The translations under genes and the position numbers were made by a program. From an uncultured Pelagibacteraceae bacterium (GTDB taxonomy: Bacteria > Pseudomonadota > Alphaproteobacteria > Pelagibacterales > Pelagibacteraceae): a DNA stretch of 32,758 nucleotides. Under the pieces are notes generated by a model. The model was not told where the DNA came from and made no database searches. It was given only the letters and a program-made list of their open reading frames with translations. Of the stretch, positions 20,867 to 28,918 are shown in pieces. How positions within the stretch are numbered: the first letter of the stretch is position 1; each line of letters begins with the position of its first letter. The stretch covers positions 1-32,758 of the forward strand of contig CACIWJ010000004.1 in assembly GCA_902590365.1 (NCBI GenBank). Reading direction: 5' to 3'.

Positions 20867-22156
20867 ATGAGTAAAAAAATTAATATTGCAATTATAGGTT
20901 TAGGACAAATTGGAATATATTTGTACAATGAACTTAATTTAAAAAAAAAAGAAATCTTAATTAAAACTGGTAAATCAATAAATATAGTTGCTGTATCAGC
21001 AAAAAATCGTAATAAAAAAAGAAAATTTAAAATTAATAAAAAAATTTTTTATCGCAATCCTTTAAATATTATTAAAGATAAAGAGATCAATATACTATTT
21101 GAGTGCATTGGAAAATCTGACGGAATTTCAAAAAAAGTTGTTGAAAAAGCTATTAAAAGTAAAATTCATGTAATTACACCTAATAAGGCACTTATATCTA
21201 AACATGGTGATTATTTATCTGAGTTAGCTGAAAAAAATAAAGTCAATTTAGAATTTGAAGCCTCTGTAGGTGGCGGTATCCCAATACTAAGAACAATCAA
21301 GGAAGGTTTGGCAACTAATAAAATTTCAAAAGTATATGGAATATTAAATGGTACTTGCAATTATATATTATCTGAAATGGAATCTACAAAAGATACTTTT
21401 TTTAACGTTTTAAAAAAAGCACAAAACTTAGGTTATGCTGAGCCAGGTAATCCAAAGTTAGATTTAAATGGATATGATGCTTTAGCTAAAGTTAAAATTT
21501 TATCATCTTTATCCTTTAATAAAAAAATTTCACAAAGTAAATGTTTAATGGAGGGTATAGAAAATATAGAATCTAAAGATTTTGATATTGCTGAACAACT
21601 TAATCTCAGAATAAAACTTTTAGGAATTACTGAAATTGTTGATAACAAACTTTTTGAAAGAGTACATCCATGTTTGGTTAAAAAGAATACATATATAGGT
21701 AATGTTGGTGGCGTAATGAATGCTGTAATATTAGAAGGAAAACCAGTAGGTGAAAGTGTTTTACAAGGGGAAGGCGCAGGTCCTGGTCCTACATCTTCGG
21801 CCTTAATGTCTGATCTTTTATCTATATTAAGAGGAAATATTAAATATCCTTTCGGAATATCACAAATAAAAAGAAAACAAATCAAAACGTACGATGTAAA
21901 TAATTATGTCAATTCACTATATTTAAGATTTGAAGTTAAAGATAAACCTGGAGTTCTTTCACAAATTACAAAACAATTAGCTAAATATAAGATTTCTATC
22001 CAACGACTTATACAGATACCTGATAATTTAAGGAAAAAAGCTTCAATTATTATTATTACTCACAATGTAAAAGAATATTACTCTAAAAAATGCATGAATT
22101 CATTTAAATCAAATAAAAATGTTCTTAAAACGCCTGTTTTAATTAGATTATTCTAA
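20867..22156 (+). CDS. hom: Homoserine dehydrogenase
   Basis: HVITPNKALISKHGDYLSELAEKNKVNLEFEASVGGGIPILRTIKEGL; NGTCNYILSEME; C-terminal ACT domain. Confidence 0.96.
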   Translation: MSKKINIAIIGLGQIGIYLYNELNLKKKEILIKTGKSINIVAVSAKNRNKKRKFKINKKIFYRNPLNIIKDKEINILFECIGKSDGISKKVVEKAIKSKIHVITPNKALISKHGDYLSELAEKNKVNLEFEASVGGGIPILRTIKEGLATNKISKVYGILNGTCNYILSEMESTKDTFFNVLKKAQNLGYAEPGNPKLDLNGYDALAKVKILSSLSFNKKISQSKCLMEGIENIESKDFDIAEQLNLRIKLLGITEIVDNKLFERVHPCLVKKNTYIGNVGGVMNAVILEGKPVGESVLQGEGAGPGPTSSALMSDLLSILRGNIKYPFGISQIKRKQIKTYDVNNYVNSLYLRFEVKDKPGVLSQITKQLAKYKISIQRLIQIPDNLRKKASIIIITHNVKEYYSKKCMNSFKSNKNVLKTPVLIRLF

Positions 22157-23055
22157 TGGAAATATATATCCAGCTTTTTGAAGTATTGTTTCCAGTTTTT
22201 TTTGTAGTTGGTATTGGTTATTATTTAGGAAAGAAAAATCCTAAATTAGACACTACATTCATCACAAATTTTGGTGCTAATATTGGTTCTCCTGCAATTG
22301 TATTCTATTCTGTAACTACTACTGGGTTAACATTTGATATATTTAAATCCTATTTTGCTTTTTATTTATTAGCAATTATTGGATTTGCAATTGTAGGTAT
22401 TGTTTTTCTCTTTTTTATGAAAAAAGACCCTATAATGGAATTACCACCATTTATATTACCTAATACTGGAAATATGGGTTTACCCATATGTCTATTTGCA
22501 TATGGGTCTCAGGGTTTAGGAGTTGCTGGTGCTATTTCATCATTAATAATTTTATTTCACTTTACTTTAGGAGTTTTTTTGGCAAGTAAAAAATTCAGCT
22601 TTAATGTAATTACCAAAAGTCCTGCTTTTTATTCAGTGATAATATCTGTTACTTTTTTGTATTTTAAAATTGATGTTCCAAATTTTGTGGTTAACACGAC
22701 TATGCTACTTACTTATGCAACAATTTTTTTAATTCTTATGTCGCTAGGTATAGCTTTAACTAGACTTAAAGTTTTTTCTTTTAACAAAGCTTTAGTTTCA
22801 TCTGTAGCCAGAGTCATTATTGGTCCAATCATTGGCTTTGCAATTATAAGATTTTTTAGTCTTAGTGGAATTGCTGCAGGTGTTTTATTAATACAATGTT
22901 CTATGCCAAGCGCAATATTAAATTATTTAGTTGGATCTATTTATTCCCCAAAAAAAGTTGTTGATAATATCGCCAGCATGATAGTTGTTTCGACAATATT
23001 ATCTTTTATTACAATACCAATTGTTGTATTTTTTTCTCTTAAATATTTTATTTAA
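22156..23055 (+). CDS. AEC (auxin efflux carrier) family transporter
   Basis: Multiple TM segments; PNTGNMGLPICLFAYGSQGLGVAGA; CSMPSAILNYLV. Confidence 0.8.
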   Translation: MEIYIQLFEVLFPVFFVVGIGYYLGKKNPKLDTTFITNFGANIGSPAIVFYSVTTTGLTFDIFKSYFAFYLLAIIGFAIVGIVFLFFMKKDPIMELPPFILPNTGNMGLPICLFAYGSQGLGVAGAISSLIILFHFTLGVFLASKKFSFNVITKSPAFYSVIISVTFLYFKIDVPNFVVNTTMLLTYATIFLILMSLGIALTRLKVFSFNKALVSSVARVIIGPIIGFAIIRFFSLSGIAAGVLLIQCSMPSAILNYLVGSIYSPKKVVDNIASMIVVSTILSFITIPIVVFFSLKYFI

Positions 23056-23903
23056 TGAGAGCTATTATATTGAATTTATTAGCATGGCCAATGCTTGCCA
23101 TAATGGATGGTTTTGCAAAGTATTTAAGTAGCACAATACCCATATTACAAATTACTTGGTCTAGATATTTTTTTACTGTAGTTATTGCATTACCAATAAT
23201 TTTACTTTTTTTTAGAAAAAACTTTAAATGGCCCAACAAACCTAAATTACAATTAATTAGAGGTCTTTTATTATTTTTTGCAAATATTTTATTCTTTTAT
23301 TCAATATCAATAATTCCATTAGCTAAAGCTCTTACTTTAGCTTTTATTGCACCATTAATTGTCACTGCACTTTCTCCAATTTTATTAAATGAAGTAGTTG
23401 GTTTTAGAAGGTGGGCAGCAGTTATTACGGGCTTCGTAGGCTCATTAATTGTCATTAGACCAGGTTTTATGGAAATAAATTTAGCTAGTATTGCAGCTTT
23501 AGGTACTGGTGTGCTCTATGGTTTATACTTAATAGTAACGAGAAAATTAAATAAATCAGAACATCCACTTTTAACACTTTTATTAACCGGTATAGTAGGG
23601 GCTATCATAGGTACTATTTTGATGCCTCAAGTGTGGGTACATCCAACAATTTCTGAATGGTATATGATGTTTGCTATTGGATTATTTGCATCAATTGGTC
23701 ATTTACTTCTTATTTTATCTTTAATGTATGCTGATGCTTCCAAATTAGCTCCATTTGGTTATTTTGAGATTGTTCCGAATATGATTATTGGATATTTCTT
23801 CTTTAATAACTTCCCTGATCACTACCATTTTATGGGTTTATTGATAATTATATCTTCTGGTATTTACATTTTTAGAAGAGAATTGATTAATAAATCTTCT
23901 TAA
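23055..23903 (+). CDS. EamA/DMT-family permease
   Basis: Ten hydrophobic segments; PLAKALTLAFIAPLIVTALSPILLNEVVGFRRWAAVITGFVGSLIVIRPG. Confidence 0.85.
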   Translation: MRAIILNLLAWPMLAIMDGFAKYLSSTIPILQITWSRYFFTVVIALPIILLFFRKNFKWPNKPKLQLIRGLLLFFANILFFYSISIIPLAKALTLAFIAPLIVTALSPILLNEVVGFRRWAAVITGFVGSLIVIRPGFMEINLASIAALGTGVLYGLYLIVTRKLNKSEHPLLTLLLTGIVGAIIGTILMPQVWVHPTISEWYMMFAIGLFASIGHLLLILSLMYADASKLAPFGYFEIVPNMIIGYFFFNNFPDHYHFMGLLIIISSGIYIFRRELINKSS

Positions 23904-24018
23904 TATAGTAAATATGTGTTACCTAAATATTAAAGTATCACTTTAATTAATTATTTTATATTATTGTTATTATTAAGTTTTTTTAGTATTAATAAATAAT
24001 GTAAAAAATAATACGATA

Positions 24019-24055
24019 TTTAGGTCATAAAGGGAAGGGCCCAAATTGGAAAAAT
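24019..24055. repeat. 37-nt sequence repeated perfectly in inverted orientation at 29571-29607
   Basis: TTTAGGTCATAAAGGGAAGGGCCCAAATTGGAAAAAT; its reverse complement is at 29571-29607 inside the two-domain glycosyltransferase gene. Confidence 0.95.
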
Positions 24056-24321
24056 GATGAATTATAAAAAAAGGTCTAAAAATAGGGAAAAATTGAAAAA
24101 AAATGAAAATTTATAAAAAAAATAAGTTTAAAATTGAAATTTAAAACTAAATAATTAACTTTTTAATACTAAAAATCACCATTGATAAGCTTATATTTTA
24201 AAGCAATGCATTAATTGAATATAGTCTTTAAACGCTCATAGAAGGGGTTTATTTAGCAAAGTATGAGTATTAAGTACAACTGAAGGGTGAATTAGAAAAA
24301 TTTAATGATTACAGGGGTCTA

Positions 24322-24353
24322 AATAAAAAAAATCCTTTAAAATCAAGGGTTTT
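24322..24353 (-). terminator. Possible intrinsic terminator of ogt
   Basis: Minus strand reads AAAACCCTTGATTTTAAAGGATTTTTTTTATTT: short stem followed by a T run. Confidence 0.45.
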
Positions 24354-24627
24354 AGAGCAAAAAACCTTCTTTTTTTAAGAGCTTTTTCTTTGCTTTTAAG
24401 CCTCCAGGACCCGAGAAACCACCTAAGGTCCCATCTGATCTAATTACTCTATGACATGGTATTTTCGGTGAATATGGGTTCTTTCCACATGCGTTAGCCA
24501 CAGCACGTGCCGATTTTGGCTTATTTATCCCAATAGCTACCTGTTTATAGGTTTTAACTTTACCTTTAGGTATAGTTTTGAGGTATTTCCAGACTTTTAT
24601 TTGAAATTGGCTGCCTTTTAAAATCAT
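24352..24627 (-). CDS. ogt: O6-alkylguanine-DNA alkyltransferase, catalytic (C-terminal) domain only
   Basis: FQIKVWKYLKTIPKGKVKTYKQVA; ARAVANACGKNPYSPKIPCHRVIRSDGTLGGFSGPGGLKAKKKLLKKEG; intact PCHR. Confidence 0.9.
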   Translation of the reverse strand: MILKGSQFQIKVWKYLKTIPKGKVKTYKQVAIGINKPKSARAVANACGKNPYSPKIPCHRVIRSDGTLGGFSGPGGLKAKKKLLKKEGFLL

Positions 24628-24633
24628 TTAATG

Positions 24634-24685
24634 AAAAAAAACACTGTTTCCTTGCACTTTTTAAGGTGCAAAGAACAGTAGTTTT
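24634..24685 (-). terminator. Intrinsic terminator of the candidate ncRNA
   Basis: Minus strand CTACTGTTCTTTGCACCTTAAAAAGTGCAAGGAAACAGTGTTTTTTTTC: roughly 14-bp stem with one bulge, then eight T. Confidence 0.7.
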
Positions 24686-24820
24686 GGCACGTCGTTGTAT
24701 GCGCTACCGCCATGCCTTCTGCCCTACGATTTTAGCGCTACTCCGCAGAGCTTTCTGCCCCCTGGGCTTGGTCCTCTCGGCCTTTCCCCAGTCGGCCAGT
24801 TAAGGGTTGCCCCTTAATTC
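24634..24820 (-). ncRNA. Candidate structured non-coding RNA, family not assigned
   Basis: GC-rich island in AT-rich DNA; perfect hairpin UUAAGGG-GCAA-CCCUUAA (24817-24800) at the 5' end; GCAGA-AAGC-UCUGC hairpin (24758-24745); possible pseudoknot GCGCUA(24738-24733)/UAGCGC(24706-24701) with GGCAU(24716-24712)/GUGCC(24690-24686); ends in a terminator hairpin plus U8. Ends are approximate. Confidence 0.65.
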
Positions 24821-24915
24821 ATTTTTACAATATCAAATGTCAAAAGTTGTATATATCACTTTATTGTTGAATTTATTGAGTTTTTCACAACTGTGGATAG
24901 CGTGGATAACTAAAA

Positions 24916-25080
24916 CTAAAAAATCAGAAGGGCAATAAGAATAATAAAAGCTATAGCAATAATCCCAAATATTGAAGCTATGATTCTATTTTTAGTAGTT
25001 TCTTTAAGTTTAGGCCAATAATTCATTATAAGGAATGTTGCAATTACTGCTAAAAGTCCAATTAATATATATTTAGGCAT
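24916..25080 (-). CDS. Small membrane protein (54 aa, not in supplied ORF track)
   Basis: Translated by eye: MPKYILIGLLAVIATFLIMNYWPKLKETTKNRIIASIFGIIAIAFIILIALLIF*; two predicted TM helices around a charged loop. Confidence 0.55.
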   Translation of the reverse strand: MPKYILIGLLAVIATFLIMNYWPKLKETTKNRIIASIFGIIAIAFIILIALLIF

Positions 25081-25101
25081 AATTTCTTTTAACTTAATTG
25101 C

Positions 25102-25130
25102 TTGACATTTAAAATGAGTTATATTATTAC
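25102..25130 (+). promoter_or_regulatory. Possible promoter of the tyrosine recombinase
   Basis: TTGACA (25102-25107) with 17-nt spacer to TATTAC (25125-25130); the -10 overlaps the inverted repeat. Confidence 0.4.
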
Positions 25131-25160
25131 TAATGATAATTAATTGTTATCAATAGTAAT
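25126..25160. repeat. 35-bp inverted repeat (14-bp arms, 7-bp centre) directly upstream of the recombinase start codon
   Basis: ATTACTAATGATAA-TTAATTG-TTATCAATAGTAAT; arms match at 13 of 14 positions; ends 3 bp before the ATG at 25164. Confidence 0.9.
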
Positions 25161-25163
25161 TAT

Positions 25164-26117
25164 ATGAATGAGCTAACAACAGATCTAAAATCGCTTCATG
25201 AGGCTACTTTAAATAACCTCAAAAGTTCTAAAGCAAATAATACTTTAAGAGCATACAAATCAGATTTTAAAGATTTCGGAGCTTTTTGTGCTAAGCATGG
25301 TTTAAATTCATTGCCATCAGAGCCAAAAATAGTTTCTATATACCTAACTCATCTCTCTAAAAGTTCAAAAATAAGCACTTTAAGAAGAAGATTAGTTTCA
25401 ATAAGCATGGTTCATAAACTTAAAGGTCATTATTTAGATACAAAACATCCAATAATTGTTGAAAATTTAATGGGAATAAAAAGGGTAAAAGGAAGTATTC
25501 AAAAGGGTAAAAAACCTATATTAATCAATCATTTAAAATCAATAATTAATGTAATAGATCAACAAAAAATTGATGAAATAAAAAAGTTAAGAGACAAATC
25601 AATAATTCTAATTGGCTTTGGAGGTGGTTTTAGAAGAAGCGAGCTTATTTCAATAGACCATGAGGATCTAGAATTTGTTACTGAAGGACTTAAAATAACT
25701 ATTAGAAGATCAAAAACAGATCAATTTGGTGAAGGAATGATAAAAGGATTGCCCTACTTCACAAATGAAATTTACTGTCCAGTAACTAACTTAAAAAAAT
25801 GGTTAGAAATATCCAAAATTAGTACAGGGCCAATTTTTAGAAGATTTTCAAAAGGCTCATCATTAACAGATAAAAGATTAACAGACCAATCTGTAGTCCT
25901 ATTAATGAAAGAATATTTAAATTTAGCAGGTATTGAAAATAGGAATTTTGCTGGTCATAGTTTAAGATCGGGTTTTGCAACTGTTGCGGCTGAGTCCGGG
26001 GCTGATGAAAGAAGCATTATGGCTATGACAGGTCATAAAACAACACAAATGGTCAGAAGATATATAAGAGAAGCAAATATATTTAAGAACAATGCTTTAA
26101 ATAAAATAAAAATTTAA
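25164..26117 (+). CDS. Tyrosine recombinase / site-specific integrase
   Basis: SAM-like N-domain (NTLRAYKSDFKDFGAFC); catalytic GFGGGFRRSELISI, HSLRSGFATVAAESGADERSIMAMTGHKTTQMVRRYIR (R...HxxR...H...Y). Confidence 0.93.
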   Translation: MNELTTDLKSLHEATLNNLKSSKANNTLRAYKSDFKDFGAFCAKHGLNSLPSEPKIVSIYLTHLSKSSKISTLRRRLVSISMVHKLKGHYLDTKHPIIVENLMGIKRVKGSIQKGKKPILINHLKSIINVIDQQKIDEIKKLRDKSIILIGFGGGFRRSELISIDHEDLEFVTEGLKITIRRSKTDQFGEGMIKGLPYFTNEIYCPVTNLKKWLEISKISTGPIFRRFSKGSSLTDKRLTDQSVVLLMKEYLNLAGIENRNFAGHSLRSGFATVAAESGADERSIMAMTGHKTTQMVRRYIREANIFKNNALNKIKI

Positions 26118-27019
26118 ATAGAAATCCATTCATTTGGCCAAAAATCATTATTATTTGAAGGATTGATATTTTTTGGTCTAAGGCAAATTTTATTAGGATT
26201 ATTATTTAACCACGCTCCCCACCAATGGAATGATGTGGGGCCTACTATAAAATGTTTGCTAAAATTAAATAAATGAAAATCGTTCAATGATTTATTTATA
26301 CTATTTTCAACAAATACATAGTCATTTTCATTGAAATGTTCTCTTAAATTCGTAAAATCGTTAGACCATATAAAAAACATAGGATTATCAATTTTTTTCT
26401 TAATATAAGCGATAGCTCGATATATATAATCAATTGTATCTTTGGTAAATTTTAGAGATTTATCATTATTTTTAAATCTACCCTCTGAATATCTATTTTG
26501 CCTAATGCAAATAGACACAGAATTATTATTTTTAATATCGTTCATGTAAAAATTATTATTTTCTAATAGATTATTCTTAACTTTTAAAATTTTTTTAAGG
26601 TCATCTTTATATTCATAAAAATATTTTTCAGATTCAAAATGACCTTCTAAAAAAAGCTTATTAGAGTAATTATCTAAGTTAATTTTTGTAAAAAATGTTT
26701 TTTTATGAGAATCTTTTTTTTCTAATATAAAACTTCTATGGTTACGAAATTTATCCAACTTAATTAAAATTTTTCTTTTTAAATTTTTGATATGTGTATC
26801 AAATTTAAGATCAGTTGTTGCAAGGTTTTCTTCAATGTGAAAATTATTTAATTCATAAGTTCTAAGCTGGTTTTTTTTTTTAAAATAACCCGATGTATTA
26901 TCGATGAAAAGTTGATAATTATAATTTTTAGATAAACTGTAAGCATTAGCATACATAAATAATTGGTTACCAATACCCTGTGCAAGTCGTACTGTAAGAG
27001 TTTTTTCAACGTTATTCAT
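26114..27019 (-). CDS. GT11-family glycosyltransferase (alpha-1,2-fucosyltransferase-like)
   Basis: VRLAQGIGNQLFMYANAYSLSK N-terminus; ICIRQNRYSEGRF; FHLFNFSKHFIVGPTSFHWWGAWL. Confidence 0.85.
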   Translation of the reverse strand: MNNVEKTLTVRLAQGIGNQLFMYANAYSLSKNYNYQLFIDNTSGYFKKKNQLRTYELNNFHIEENLATTDLKFDTHIKNLKRKILIKLDKFRNHRSFILEKKDSHKKTFFTKINLDNYSNKLFLEGHFESEKYFYEYKDDLKKILKVKNNLLENNNFYMNDIKNNNSVSICIRQNRYSEGRFKNNDKSLKFTKDTIDYIYRAIAYIKKKIDNPMFFIWSNDFTNLREHFNENDYVFVENSINKSLNDFHLFNFSKHFIVGPTSFHWWGAWLNNNPNKICLRPKNINPSNNNDFWPNEWISI

Positions 27020-27025
27020 TTAATT

Positions 27026-27898
27026 TTACCTCTTTATAAAATTTAAAAAAAAATATTTAATTTTACAAATTAAAAAAGGGAAAAAACTGGAAAAAGATAT
27101 TTTAAAATCTTTTAAAGGCTCGTTGAAAATATCACCTCTTTTTAAATAATATTTAACAAAAAACTCAATTGAAATACCCCACTTTAAAAGAAAAGTTTTG
27201 TTTGCATTATTTCTAACTACATTCTTGTTTTTTCTAGTAGTTTGTGAACCAAAATGATAAACTCTAGACTTATTTACACACTTAAATATACGAACACCAT
27301 TAATCCATAACTTCATATTTAAATCAGGATCAGACCCAAAACCAGGGTTAAACTCCTCGCTGAAGCCCCCTATTTTGTTCCATAAATTTTTTGAAATCAC
27401 ATGTGGAGCCCAATGAGAGCCTTGCAAATCACTGAATTTTAAATTTTCAAAATTATCAACTAGTTTTTGTTCATCAAAATTTTCAAGACTTCTACCACAA
27501 TCAAAGTAAATATGATTCATTTTAGAACCCGGTAATGCTTTTGTTGGGGAGATTTGGGTTGATGATAAATAAAAATTTTTATGTGAAATTGATTTAATTT
27601 CACTTATCAAAAAATGATCCCATTTTGGGCAAAAATACATGTCATCATGAGCATATACTATTAACTCGTTTATAGATTTTTTGGAGGCAATATTTACTCC
27701 ACTACAAAGTCCCATGTTTTTTTCTGTACTTGTATATTGTATATTATGAGTTTTACAAAAATTTTCTGTTTCCTCGTCTTTGCCATTTATGTGAATAATA
27801 ATTTGGTGATTGTATGATGAATTTTTTTTAATAGAATTAATTGAGGTTTTAAGATATTTGTAATTTTTAAAAGTTGGAACTATAATTGAAAATTGCAT
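27026..27898 (-). CDS. GT2-family glycosyltransferase
   Basis: FSIIVPTFKNYKYLKTSINSIKKNSS; NMGLCSGVNIASKKS; VYAHDDMYFCPKWD; GGFSEEFNPGFGSDPDLNMKLW. Confidence 0.88.
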   Translation of the reverse strand: MQFSIIVPTFKNYKYLKTSINSIKKNSSYNHQIIIHINGKDEETENFCKTHNIQYTSTEKNMGLCSGVNIASKKSINELIVYAHDDMYFCPKWDHFLISEIKSISHKNFYLSSTQISPTKALPGSKMNHIYFDCGRSLENFDEQKLVDNFENLKFSDLQGSHWAPHVISKNLWNKIGGFSEEFNPGFGSDPDLNMKLWINGVRIFKCVNKSRVYHFGSQTTRKNKNVVRNNANKTFLLKWGISIEFFVKYYLKRGDIFNEPLKDFKISFSSFFPFLICKIKYFFLNFIKR

Positions 27899-27928
27899 TT
27901 CTAAAATATAATTGTTTATTACAAAATA

Positions 27929-28918
27929 ATGAATTTTGATACCATAAATTGCGATACAGCTTTAATAGGGTGTGGTTATTGGGGAACTAATATAGCAAAA
28001 GTACTTACTAAAATTAAAAAAAACAAAATAATTATTTATGATGAGAATCAAGCAAATTCTATCATTTTAAAAAAAAGATTTTTAAATAAGTTTATCATAG
28101 CAAAAAAAATCACTAACATTCTTGATAGCAAAAAAGTTAAAAATATTATTTTAGCAACCCCACCTAATAAAAATTATAAATTACTTAGTTTGTGCATCAA
28201 ATATAAAAAAAATATTTTTATAGAAAAACCAGGTTTAAAAAGCTACTCAGATTTAATTAAAATTAAAAAACTGAAACATGATAAAATTTTAATGTTTGGA
28301 TACATTTATTTATTTAATAATAATATTAAGTTCTTAAAAAAATATATTACGTCTAAATCAAATGGTAAAATATTATATATAAGATTCGAAAGACAAAACT
28401 TAGGACCTATTCGTAATGACGTTAGTGTAGCATACGATTTATCATCTCATGATTTAAGTATATTCTTATATTTATTTAAAAGTCTTCCTAAATTGAATAA
28501 GAATTCTAGTTACTCTATACTTAAAAAAAATATTTCTGATATCTCAAATTTAAGTTTCAAATTTAAAAATTTCAACATTGACATAAACAATAGCTGGTTA
28601 AATCCTGATAAAATTAGGAGAATAACAATCATCACTGATAAAAAAATGTTATTATTCAATGAAATGGAAAGTGTCAATAAAATTAAAATTTATAATAAAT
28701 ATGCTAGGTATCCAAAAATTTCTGAATTCGATAATAAATTTTTTAATAAAAAGGCTAAAATTTATTTAGGAAAAAATTATTCACCTAAAATTTCTGAAAA
28801 CGATAGCTTGTTAGATGAGATCAAGTATTTTTTTAAATGTGCTAAAAGAAATACTAAACCCGTAACTGATATTGATTTTGCAACCAAAATTTTAAAAATT
28901 TTAAATAAAGTTAGCTAA
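27929..28918 (+). CDS. Gfo/Idh/MocA-family oxidoreductase
   Basis: ALIGCGYWGTNIAKVL; IILATPPNKNYKLLSLCIKYKKNIFIEKPG; LMFGYIYLFNNNIKFLKKYI. Confidence 0.88.
   Translation: MNFDTINCDTALIGCGYWGTNIAKVLTKIKKNKIIIYDENQANSIILKKRFLNKFIIAKKITNILDSKKVKNIILATPPNKNYKLLSLCIKYKKNIFIEKPGLKSYSDLIKIKKLKHDKILMFGYIYLFNNNIKFLKKYITSKSNGKILYIRFERQNLGPIRNDVSVAYDLSSHDLSIFLYLFKSLPKLNKNSSYSILKKNISDISNLSFKFKNFNIDINNSWLNPDKIRRITIITDKKMLLFNEMESVNKIKIYNKYARYPKISEFDNKFFNKKAKIYLGKNYSPKISENDSLLDEIKYFFKCAKRNTKPVTDIDFATKILKILNKVS

Noticed and set aside
21433-21885. 150-aa minus-strand ORF
   Set aside because: Antisense to hom; no domain evidence.
24620-24712. 29-aa minus-strand ORF inside the ncRNA (MAVAHTTTCQNYCSLHLKKCKETVFFFIK)
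   Set aside because: It runs through the terminator hairpin and U-tract, has atypical codon usage and no ribosome-binding site; more likely incidental.
24660-24820. Integron attC site, RNase P, SRP or tmRNA as explanation for the GC-rich block
   Set aside because: No paired GTTRRRY/RYYYAAC core sites and no diagnostic motifs of those RNAs were found by eye.
23048-26117. CRISPR array
   Set aside because: No regularly spaced direct repeats anywhere in the window.
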